Of a DNA stretch of 64,000 nt, positions 17,564-25,077 are shown piece after piece. The DNA comes from CAZYTM01 sp964649725. GTDB taxonomy: Bacteria; Desulfobacterota; Desulfuromonadia; Geobacterales; Geobacteraceae. The position numbers and the translations under genes were made by a program. The stretch is taken from contig CAZYTM010000001.1 of NCBI GenBank assembly GCA_964649725.1, positions 815,461-879,460 of the forward strand, read 5' to 3'. Each line of letters starts with the position of its first letter. The first letter of the stretch is position 1. A model generated the notes under the pieces. That model saw only the letters and a list, made by a program, of their open reading frames with translations, was not told the origin of the DNA and did no database searches.

Positions 17564-18223
17564 ATGAGGATGAAAGGCATACGTGCCATTACACTGCTTC
17601 TCTCTTTGCTGGTCTGCTCTGCGGCACAAGCTGCAGCAATCGGCAAGGGGGCGAGCGAGATTACCGGCGACTTCAATATCTCCTACGAGCATACTGAAGT
17701 AGGGAGTTACCGGTCTACCTCTGGATTAGATTCACCGAAGACGCAGAGCGATGCCTTGAGCGGGACCCTGCGGGTAGGCTATGGCTACTTCCTGACTGAT
17801 GCAGTACAGTTAGGCAGTACCATTTCGGAGACCATAACATCCACCAAGCCATTTGTAGAGAATGAACTGAATTCTTTTACCCAGGATACCTATACATTCA
17901 ACCTGGACCTATTCGCCCGCTATCATTTCTACAAAAAAGGGTCGGTATTTGTCCCTTATGTCGGGGCACAGGCCGGCTGGATAAACTACTACCAGAAGCA
18001 GAAAGAGACAGTTGGCGGTACCACTTCCAATGTCGGCAGAAATGGTAACGCCATCTCCTATGGCGGCATGGCAGGGGTGAAGTATTTCCTGGACGAAAAT
18101 ACCTCGCTAAATGCCGAAATGAACTATCGGCGTTATGATATCGACCTGGGCAAAGATGCTCCAACCGCTACACATGATGTACTGAAATGGTTGATCGGTC
18201 TTTCTTACTATTTTGGTAAATAG
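17564..18223 (+). CDS. Small outer-membrane beta-barrel protein
   Basis: The 219-residue protein has a signal peptide (MRMKGIRAITLLLSLLVCSA, cut after AQA) and then alternating amphipathic strands with aromatic girdles. Examples are EITGDFNISYEHTEV, LRVGYGYFLTDAVQLG, YTFNLDLFARYHFY, VFVPYVGAQAGWIN and GGMAGVKYFLDENTSLNAEM. It ends WLIGLSYYFGK with a C-terminal aromatic-rich strand. This is the pattern of an eight-stranded OmpA/OmpX-like barrel. ATG 17564 has GGAGG seven bases upstream; the earlier GTG at 17558 overlaps the ribosome site. A strong terminator follows. The cargo or ligand is unknown. Confidence 0.75.
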   Translation: MRMKGIRAITLLLSLLVCSAAQAAAIGKGASEITGDFNISYEHTEVGSYRSTSGLDSPKTQSDALSGTLRVGYGYFLTDAVQLGSTISETITSTKPFVENELNSFTQDTYTFNLDLFARYHFYKKGSVFVPYVGAQAGWINYYQKQKETVGGTTSNVGRNGNAISYGGMAGVKYFLDENTSLNAEMNYRRYDIDLGKDAPTATHDVLKWLIGLSYYFGK

Positions 18224-18234
18224 AATTCATCTAT

Positions 18235-18272
18235 ATCCCCGGACCGGTTCTACTGGTCCGGGGATTTTTTTT
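18235..18272 (+). terminator. Intrinsic terminator
   Basis: A perfect 11-bp stem, ATCCCCGGACC (18235-18245) with GGTCCGGGGAT (18255-18265), has a 9-base loop and runs into eight T residues. It separates the barrel gene from the FlgT-like gene. Confidence 0.92.
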
Positions 18273-18376
18273 GTTTGTCCCTTCCCCGGAGAATTGATAC
18301 TATAAAATCCCCAAAGTTTAAGACAGGTAAGGATTAAAACCAAGAATCTAACCTCTACTGCAACAAAGGAGCCGGC

Positions 18377-19543
18377 ATGTCTCCAGTGACAGTATGCAAA
18401 AATCTCCTTGGCATTTTAATGATTCTCTCCGGTATGGCAATCCCTGCCGCTGCTGAAATTCTCAAGGATCTGGAGAAGGTGACTGTGGTAGGGAGGGTGG
18501 CTGCCGATCAGGCTGATCCGAAAGGGGGGGCTCTCAAGGAGGCGTTCCGTATCGCTGTAGAGCAGGCGGTCGGTTTCCAGGTGAAGAGCGAGTCCCTGGT
18601 GCAGAACTCCCAGCTGATCAGTGACCGGATCCTGGTCAAGGCAGAAGGGTATGTCAAAAAGTGGAGCGTACTGCGGGAAGGTCGGGAAGGGGACCAGTAT
18701 GTTACCGAGATAACCGCTCAGGTCCACCGGGGGATGCTGAACAAGGACCTTTTTCTCAATGGGATAGATGTGCAGCAGGTCTATGACTGGATCGGCAAGC
18801 CACGGCTGCTGGTGCTGATCAATGATAACGTGGACGGCAAGAACTCCCTTACCTCAGTTGCCAGGGCCGAGGTGGAGAGCCTCTTCAAGGCGAAGGGGGT
18901 GATGGTGCTGAGCAACGAACAGCTGCAGAAGATTCAGCAGCGGGACGTGCAGCTGGCCTTTGATCGCCCGGACAAGGCGGCTGCGCTCGGCAAACGCTTC
19001 GGCGCCGAGATAGTGATTGTCGGCACCTGTCTGGCCCAGTTCAGCCGGGAACTCGACATCGCCGGTTTTAAACAGGTATTCTATACTGCTCAGCTCGATG
19101 CCAAAGCTTATCGCACCTCCAATGCCGAGATCCTTATGGCCAAGGTCTACAGCGAGACGCCGGGGGAGAACGACACCAGTGCCATGGGGAAAAAGGATGC
19201 AGCGCAACGGGCAATCCAGAACATTGTCCGGATTTCTGCCAGGGATATCGTTTTCCAGGTAGTCAAACATTGGTCAGAGGGCCTTTCCAAGGGATCGACC
19301 TATCAGTTCATCATCTCCGGCGTGAAGGGCAGCGAAACAACTGCCCTGGAGAAATATCTGGCGAACCTGCCGGATGTGTTGAATGTCTTCCGCCGCAGCT
19401 ACAATCGCGGTACTGCCGAGATCGAGGTGGAGTGCAACGCCCCCCAGTCAAGCCTGGTTGAGGCGTTGGAGAACTACAAGGGAGTAGCTCTGACGCTGGT
19501 GAGTGAAGAGCCTTACCGGATCTCTTTCGAGAAAGCGAAATGA
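18377..19543 (+). CDS. Exported FlgT-like protein
   Basis: The 388-residue protein has a signal peptide (about 1-26, cut after AAA). An N-terminal domain (about 27-120) has VTVVGRVAADQADPKGGALK, EAFRIAVEQAVG and AEGYVKKWSVL, the pattern of the FlgT N-terminal/LPP20-like fold. A middle domain (about 137-290) runs KPRLLVLINDNVDGKNSLTS through FGAEIVIVGTCLAQF, resembling the FlgT middle or CsgG/TolB-N-like fold. The C-terminal part (about 300-388) is a small alpha/beta domain. ATG 18377 has AAGGAG nine bases upstream. FlgT is a flagellar basal-body protein in Vibrio, but no flagellar gene is nearby, so only the fold relation is claimed. Its stop overlaps the start of the WD40 gene (ATGA), suggesting joint work. 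Confidence 0.65.
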   Translation: MSPVTVCKNLLGILMILSGMAIPAAAEILKDLEKVTVVGRVAADQADPKGGALKEAFRIAVEQAVGFQVKSESLVQNSQLISDRILVKAEGYVKKWSVLREGREGDQYVTEITAQVHRGMLNKDLFLNGIDVQQVYDWIGKPRLLVLINDNVDGKNSLTSVARAEVESLFKAKGVMVLSNEQLQKIQQRDVQLAFDRPDKAAALGKRFGAEIVIVGTCLAQFSRELDIAGFKQVFYTAQLDAKAYRTSNAEILMAKVYSETPGENDTSAMGKKDAAQRAIQNIVRISARDIVFQVVKHWSEGLSKGSTYQFIISGVKGSETTALEKYLANLPDVLNVFRRSYNRGTAEIEVECNAPQSSLVEALENYKGVALTLVSEEPYRISFEKAK

Positions 19544-21099
19544 TACAGATGGTCAATTATTTGTGGCAAAGCTGTAGTTATTCAGGGAGAGGGGGAGTCA
19601 AGAGCGTTGCTAAATTCCTGACCCTCTTTGCCATTCTTCTGTTCCCCGTCACTATTGCCAGACCGGCCGTGGCCGCTAACCGGCTGCTGGACAAGGCCGG
19701 CAAGGGGACGGTGATGGTGGTCTTTATCAGCAAGAAGGGTGGGGAGGATTATCTTGACTATGCCGAGAATATCCTCAAGGAGAGGCTGAAGAACAGCGGT
19801 TTCAGAGTCATGAACCCGGAACTGGCGGAGAAGGTGAAGAAAGACCGGCTGCTGCTGGAGGCGATAAAAAATGCCAATGCAACCGCCATGGCAAAGATCA
19901 GTACCTCCTACGGTGCCGACCTGCTCTTGCGGGGGAGCGTAGGCGTTGAGAGCCAGGAGAAGCTGGGGTCCTGGGAGGGGAACGCTTCCCTGTCGGTTAT
20001 TGCCATAGATACCGCGACCGGCGAGGAGATCGAAACCCTCTCCAGCGAGCCGATGGGTACACTGGATAATCCAGCCCCGCTGGAGGACTCGTCGGTGGCG
20101 GCCAAACAGATAGCGATCAGGAAAGGTATCGATAACCTGCTGCAGAAGATGGGGGTGGCAGCCGAAGTTATCTCTTCGCTTACCAGCATCTCGCCGCAGT
20201 TTCATGCTGCCCTGCCGACCGGTGCCGGAGTGGTGCGGGGGATCGCCTTCAGTCCGAACAGTAAGCTGGTGGCAGCTGCCTGCAAGGGTGCGGTGAAGAT
20301 CTGGGATACGAACGGCACCCTGTTGAAGAGTATTGAAGATTACGGCGGCAAAGCGACCAATCTCGCTTTCAGCAAGGAAGGCGATATCCTGGCTGTCACC
20401 ACCACCAAGGGGCGGATAGGCCTTTGGAAATGGCAGACAGCAACGCTGGTCCGGGAGCTGAAAGAGCATGATGACGGCGCCTGGTCCCTCGATTTCAGCC
20501 CGGATGGCCGTCTGCTGGCCAGTGGCGGCGGCGACGGCAGGCTGATGCTCTGGGATGTGGCGAGCGGCCGGAAGATCTGTGAAATAAAGGCCCATACCGA
20601 GAAGGTCCACTCGCTATCCTTCGATGCCCAGGGACGACATGTGATGACCGCCAGCGATGACCTCACCATCAAGTTCTGGGATGTCAACACCCGTAAGGAG
20701 GTGCGCGCCTTTGCCGAGCCGATGGATAAGCTGGTGACCGCCTCCTGCAGTCTCGACCGGAGTCTCATCGCTTACGCTGCCAAGACGATAGATATAGATC
20801 TGCTCCGGAAAAAAAGGGTCGACAGGAAGTATATCCGCTTACGTGACTCTGCCACCGGCCGGGACCTGTTCACTTTCGAGGGGCATAACAAGGATATCAC
20901 CTCGGTGGCGTTCTTCCCGGGGCGTCGTTTCCTGGTGTCGGCTGCCGAAGACCGGACAGTGAAGATATGGGACGTGGAGAAGCGGGGGGAGGTGACTTCA
21001 CTGGAGCAGACCGAGGTTATCTATGTCGTGGCTGTCAGCCGGGATGGCAAGTGGCTTGCTGCCGGCGGCAGTGAACTGCTGCTCTGGAGGATGAAATAG
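19540..21099 (+). CDS. Exported CsgG-like plus seven-bladed WD40 protein
   Basis: The 519-residue product has a signal peptide (about 22-45, FLTLFAILLFPVTIARPAVA). A domain at about 52-215 (GTVMVVFISKKGGEDYLDYA, GADLLLRGSVGVE) resembles the CsgG/FlgT/TolB-N family of periplasmic folds. Seven WD40 repeats (about 228-519) close with VKIWD, IGLWK, LMLWD, IKFWD, YIRLRD, VKIWD and LLLWR. Seven repeats make a complete propeller, likely a protein-binding platform in the periplasm. Four-base overlap with the FlgT-like gene upstream; mqnB begins four bases downstream. The start at 19540 gives an unusually long n-region of about 21 residues; no better start codon was found closer to the signal. Confidence 0.75.
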   Translation: MIQMVNYLWQSCSYSGRGGVKSVAKFLTLFAILLFPVTIARPAVAANRLLDKAGKGTVMVVFISKKGGEDYLDYAENILKERLKNSGFRVMNPELAEKVKKDRLLLEAIKNANATAMAKISTSYGADLLLRGSVGVESQEKLGSWEGNASLSVIAIDTATGEEIETLSSEPMGTLDNPAPLEDSSVAAKQIAIRKGIDNLLQKMGVAAEVISSLTSISPQFHAALPTGAGVVRGIAFSPNSKLVAAACKGAVKIWDTNGTLLKSIEDYGGKATNLAFSKEGDILAVTTTKGRIGLWKWQTATLVRELKEHDDGAWSLDFSPDGRLLASGGGDGRLMLWDVASGRKICEIKAHTEKVHSLSFDAQGRHVMTASDDLTIKFWDVNTRKEVRAFAEPMDKLVTASCSLDRSLIAYAAKTIDIDLLRKKRVDRKYIRLRDSATGRDLFTFEGHNKDITSVAFFPGRRFLVSAAEDRTVKIWDVEKRGEVTSLEQTEVIYVVAVSRDGKWLAAGGSELLLWRMK

Positions 21100-21103
21100 C
21101 AAT

Positions 21104-21829
21104 ATGAGCGACCAGACAATACTGATAACCGCTGCCACCCGTGCTGAACTGGAACTGCTGCTCCGCTATAGTGGTGCCAGACCATTGCCAGATGTCAAGT
21201 TTCCGGCTGTCAGCCGCGGCACCCTCGGCCACCGTGAACTGCTGCTGGCTGTCACCGGCCTGGGGAAGGTGAATACTGCTGCAGCTCTGGCAGTGCTGCT
21301 GGAGCGATATCAGCCGGAATTGCTCATCAACACCGGCTGTGGCGGCGCCTATGTCGGCAGTGGCCTGAACGTGGGTGATATAGCTGTAGCTTCGGCGGAA
21401 TTTTTCGGTGACGAAGGGGTACTGACGCCGGAGGGCTGGCTGGGGGTCGACGCCATCGCCATACCGGTCGTGGAAAGGAACGGGCAGCGTTATTTCAACG
21501 AATTCCCCCTCTCCATCAATGCTGCGGAAAAGGCGATGCACCTGGGGCTTGCGCTCGGCTTCACCATGCAGCGGGGGCATTTTGTCACTCTCTCCACCTG
21601 CAGCGGTACAGCTGCCCGGGGGGAGGAGCTGGCCAGCAGGTTCGGTGGGATCTGCGAGAACATGGAAGGTGCTGCCGTAGCACAGGTGGCGCTGATTTAC
21701 GGGGTCGACTGCCTGGAGATACGGGGTATCAGCAACATGGTAGAAGCTCGCGATCTCTCCAGATGGGACATCCCGCTGGCTGTTGAACGGGCCCAGCGAT
21801 TGCTGCTCAAGCTGCTGGAGGAGTTATGA
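21104..21829 (+). CDS. mqnB: Futalosine hydrolase MqnB
   Basis: MqnB splits futalosine into dehypoxanthinyl futalosine and hypoxanthine in the alternative (futalosine) menaquinone pathway. The 241-residue protein has the nucleoside phosphorylase/hydrolase fold: VTGLGKVNTAAALA near 48-61, the glycine-rich INTGCGGAYVGSGL near 76-89, and the substrate-binding ENMEGAAVAQVALIYG near 186-201 followed by EIRGISNMV. MTA/SAH nucleosidase is the near relative, but linkage to mqnD settles the call. Four-base overlap (ATGA) with mqnD. Confidence 0.93.
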   Translation: MSDQTILITAATRAELELLLRYSGARPLPDVKFPAVSRGTLGHRELLLAVTGLGKVNTAAALAVLLERYQPELLINTGCGGAYVGSGLNVGDIAVASAEFFGDEGVLTPEGWLGVDAIAIPVVERNGQRYFNEFPLSINAAEKAMHLGLALGFTMQRGHFVTLSTCSGTAARGEELASRFGGICENMEGAAVAQVALIYGVDCLEIRGISNMVEARDLSRWDIPLAVERAQRLLLKLLEEL

Positions 21830-22677
21830 CGATGCCGGCCTTGACCCTTGGCTACTCCCCCTGCCCTAACGATACCTTCATCTTTTATGCTCTGGCCCAT
21901 GGCCGGGTAGCCTGTCGTGCCGGCAAGATCATCGAGCGTCTGGAGGATGTAGAGACCTTGAACAGGCTTGCCCTGGCCGGGGAGCTCGATATCAGCAAGG
22001 TCTCCTATCATCTGTTCGGGCATATCCGCAAAGATTACTGCCTGCTCCGCTCTGGCGGCGCCCTGGGGCGCGGCTGCGGGCCGCTGCTGATCGCCAGAAA
22101 GCAACTCGCTCTGGCAGAGCTGGTTGGCCGACCGATCGCCATCCCTGGCCGCTATACCACTGCAGCCCTGCTGCTCAGGCTCTGCGCCCCGCAGCTCGAC
22201 AATCTGGTCGAAATCCCCTTTCATCAGATCATGGGGGCCCTGGAGCGAGGGGAGGTCGCAGCCGGGGTGATAATCCATGAATCGCGTTTCACTTACTCTG
22301 ACCATGGGCTGGTCCAGCTGCTCGACCTCGGCGCCTGGTGGGAGAGAGAGACCGGCCAGCCGATTCCGCTCGGGGGGATAGTGGCAAAACGCTCCCTCGG
22401 AGTACAAGTTGTCAGTGCCATAGATGCAGCATTGACTGCCAGCGTGGCTTACGGGTTCGCCCATCGCTCTGAAGCGCAAGGGTACATCCGCAGCCATTCC
22501 CAGGAGATGAGTGAGGAGGTCTGCGCTGCCCACATTAATCTCTACGTCAATGATTTTTCCCTCGACCTTGGCCCGGCCGGCGAGGCTGCTGTAACCACCC
22601 TCCTTAACCGGGCCGAAGCGCTCGGGCTGATCCCATCCTCAGTAGAATCGCTCTTTCTTTCCCCTAAAGCTTCCTGA
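21826..22677 (+). CDS. mqnD: 1,4-dihydroxy-6-naphthoate synthase MqnD
   Basis: MqnD converts cyclic dehypoxanthinyl futalosine into 1,4-dihydroxy-6-naphthoate, the last dedicated step of the naphthoquinone head group in the futalosine route. The 283-residue protein opens with the diagnostic LGYSPCPNDTFIFYALAHG (about 6-24), followed by a periplasmic-binding-protein-like fold with DISKVSYHLFG and AGVIIHESRFTYSDHGL. GGAGG precedes ATG 21826. No terminator is seen in the 115 bases before the PAS protein. Confidence 0.96.
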   Translation: MTMPALTLGYSPCPNDTFIFYALAHGRVACRAGKIIERLEDVETLNRLALAGELDISKVSYHLFGHIRKDYCLLRSGGALGRGCGPLLIARKQLALAELVGRPIAIPGRYTTAALLLRLCAPQLDNLVEIPFHQIMGALERGEVAAGVIIHESRFTYSDHGLVQLLDLGAWWERETGQPIPLGGIVAKRSLGVQVVSAIDAALTASVAYGFAHRSEAQGYIRSHSQEMSEEVCAAHINLYVNDFSLDLGPAGEAAVTTLLNRAEALGLIPSSVESLFLSPKAS

Positions 22678-22792
22678 AATTTGAACCGAAGAGAGCAGTA
22701 CAGCCAATGTATGCAGGGATAATATTGTCCGCAGCATAGTTGGTGCATCAAGTTGCAGTATCTGCCAGTTCCGGATACCGGGGAGGATTTTA

Positions 22793-25027
22793 GTGGCCTG
22801 GGGAAAAAATTCACATTCCCTTTATCTGCTCGGCATCGGCCTTGGCGCTGCAGCCTGGTTGCTGGACGCCTTTGTGGACGCCTTTTTTCTCGGCGGAGGG
22901 AGCTTGCAGACCCAGCTGCTCCACCCTGCGGCTCCGGAAACGTGGATGCGTATCTTCATCATGGTGCTCTTCGTGATTTTCAGTGTCATAGCCGGCCGGT
23001 TAAGCAGTCGGCGGCATGGGGCGGAACAGCAGCTGAAGGAGTCGCATCAGCTCTGGGACAGGGTTCTGGACTCTATCCCGGATGCCGTTGCCGTAATCGA
23101 TGTCAGGGATTTCCGGATCGTCTCTGCAAATGCCAGGTATGTCAGCGATGTCGGCGAGTCGAGCGATGCTGTCCTGGGGAGATGCTGTTACGAAGTAGCC
23201 CATGGCAGCATCAGACCATGCGGGCCGCCTGAACTCTCCTGCCCGCTCATGGAGACACTGGCAACAGGAAGGCTGGCTGTTGCCGAGCATCTCCATTACG
23301 GTGCAACCGGAGAGGAGCATTGCGAGGAGGTCTCTACCCTGCCGCTGCTTGATGAGACCGGTGCCATAATTAAAGTCATCCATATCTCCCGTGACATCAG
23401 TCGTCGCAAAGAGGCTGAAACTGCCATGCAACGGTCGGAAAATCTCTACCGGACCATCTTTGAAAATACCGGTACAGCCATGGTAATCATCGCCAAGAGC
23501 GGGTTGATAACCAGGGCCAACCTTGAATTTGCCAGACTTTCCGGCGTGTCACGAGGAATAGTCGAGCAACATAAGCGTTGGGAATATTTTTTTGTTGAGG
23601 AAGAGCATTCAAGGATCAGAGAATATCTGCAAAGTAGCGACGAACAGCAAAAGTATCTTGAAAGCAGTTTCGTCGGTATTGATGGCGAGCTGCGCGAAGT
23701 CAGACTGACGGTTGCCAGAATCCCCGATACCTGCAGCGCTATCATGGCTATCCTCGATGTCACAGAGAGCAATCGGGCCGAAGCGGCACTGCGCAACAGC
23801 GAGGCAAATCTGGCCAAGGCGCAGCAGATAGCCCATATCGGCAGCTGGGAATGGGAGCTTGCAGTCGACAAGATCAGCTGGTCCACTGAGGTTTATCGCA
23901 TCATGGGGTTCCCCCCTGAGGCAATCACCCCGACCTACGAACTCTTTATCAGCCTGGTCCATCCTGCTGACCGGGAGATGGTGAACAGGTCGATAAATGA
24001 GGCTCTGTACAGCCAGAAGCTGTTTGACCTGGAGCACCGGATCATCTTGTCGAATTTAGCGGAACGGCTGGTCCACCAGCAGGGGGAGGTGGTCTATGAC
24101 GCGGCAGGCCTGCCGCTCAGAATGGTCGGTACGGTATCGGACATCAGCGACAGAAAGCGGGTGGAGCAGGCATTAAAGCTGTCGGAGGAGAAATTTTACA
24201 AGGCATTCAATAACAGTCCTGACTGGATGACTTTGAGCCGGGCCGCAGACGGCCTGTATATAGAGGTGAACGATACCTTCCTGGAGATCACCGGTTACAG
24301 TCGTGACGAGGTGATCGGCCGGACCTCGCTGGGGCTAGGCATCTGGAGCAATCCGGAGGTGCGGAGCCGGATGCTGAAGCTGCTTGATGAATTTGGCCGG
24401 ATCCGCAATTATGAGATATCCATCCGTACCAAGGAGGGGGAGATGCGCATCATGCGCTGGTCAGCGGATATCATGGAGTATAACGGCGAGGCCTGTCTGA
24501 TCGCAACTGCACGCGACATTACCGAGCAAAAACAGCTGGAACAGGAGGTTCTGGCGAGTCAGGCCCAACTCTACCGCAAGCACGAGGAGCTGAAGCGGCT
24601 CTTTGCCGACCTGGAAAGCGATCGAATGGAGTGGGTACGGACCATCGACTGCCTCGGTGACATGGTGGTGCTGGCAGATGGCGAGGGGCGGATCAAAAGG
24701 TGTAATCAGGCCTTCCTCGAGTTTGTCGGCCTCGACCGGCAGGCGGCATTGGGTCGTGAATGGGGGGCGCTGTTTGTGGAACAGCAGCTGGTGAGCAACG
24801 CCATCTTTGACCAGGGTATCGAGCTGCAGCACGAGCCGACCGGACGCTGGTATGTCTTCAGCACCTACCCCTTTCAGAACAAGGAGCTTGGCTCTGTCTC
24901 CGGGACAGTAATAATCATGCATGACATTACCGAGTTGAAGCAGGTCTCGACGCAGCTTGCTCTGGTGAGCCGGCAACTGCATGAGGGGTCGGACGACTGC
25001 CGGTTGAAGGTGGTAGGAGATAGCTGA
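22793..25027 (+). CDS. Membrane-anchored five-PAS protein with no kinase domain
   Basis: The 744-residue protein has two N-terminal membrane segments (about 9-31 and 51-67) and five PAS domains starting near 82, 218, 337, 465 and 610, several ending in the D-I-S/T-x-x-K/R signature (VIHISRDISRRKEAE, GTVSDISDRKRVEQAL). After the last PAS the protein simply ends. There is no HisKA, HATPase, GGDEF or EAL domain. The fourth PAS is nearly a copy of the third PAS of the next gene, and the fifth matches the second PAS of the kinase at 28208-30337. GTG 22793 has GGGGAGG six bases upstream. No frameshift is obvious: 50 bases separate it from the next start, which begins a full kinase with its own membrane anchor. 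It may be a sensor scaffold for partner kinases, an inference. Confidence 0.8.
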   Translation: MAWGKNSHSLYLLGIGLGAAAWLLDAFVDAFFLGGGSLQTQLLHPAAPETWMRIFIMVLFVIFSVIAGRLSSRRHGAEQQLKESHQLWDRVLDSIPDAVAVIDVRDFRIVSANARYVSDVGESSDAVLGRCCYEVAHGSIRPCGPPELSCPLMETLATGRLAVAEHLHYGATGEEHCEEVSTLPLLDETGAIIKVIHISRDISRRKEAETAMQRSENLYRTIFENTGTAMVIIAKSGLITRANLEFARLSGVSRGIVEQHKRWEYFFVEEEHSRIREYLQSSDEQQKYLESSFVGIDGELREVRLTVARIPDTCSAIMAILDVTESNRAEAALRNSEANLAKAQQIAHIGSWEWELAVDKISWSTEVYRIMGFPPEAITPTYELFISLVHPADREMVNRSINEALYSQKLFDLEHRIILSNLAERLVHQQGEVVYDAAGLPLRMVGTVSDISDRKRVEQALKLSEEKFYKAFNNSPDWMTLSRAADGLYIEVNDTFLEITGYSRDEVIGRTSLGLGIWSNPEVRSRMLKLLDEFGRIRNYEISIRTKEGEMRIMRWSADIMEYNGEACLIATARDITEQKQLEQEVLASQAQLYRKHEELKRLFADLESDRMEWVRTIDCLGDMVVLADGEGRIKRCNQAFLEFVGLDRQAALGREWGALFVEQQLVSNAIFDQGIELQHEPTGRWYVFSTYPFQNKELGSVSGTVIIMHDITELKQVSTQLALVSRQLHEGSDDCRLKVVGDS

Positions 25028-25077
25028 AGTCAAGCAGAGAGTTCGCAGAGGCCGATTGCGAACAAGGGGTGTGCAAT

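Noticed and set aside
18377..19543. Flagellar gene cluster suggested by the FlgT-like protein
   Set aside because: No flagellar structural or export gene is present; only the fold resemblance is kept.
19582..20610. Long open frame (342 codons) on the minus strand opposite the WD40 gene
   Set aside because: It is the reverse shadow of a clearly coding, domain-rich gene; its translation has no recognisable motif.
22741..22756. Possible sigma-54 element before the PAS-array gene
   Set aside because: The GG and GC pairs are 11 bases apart instead of the needed 10, and the flanking consensus is poor.
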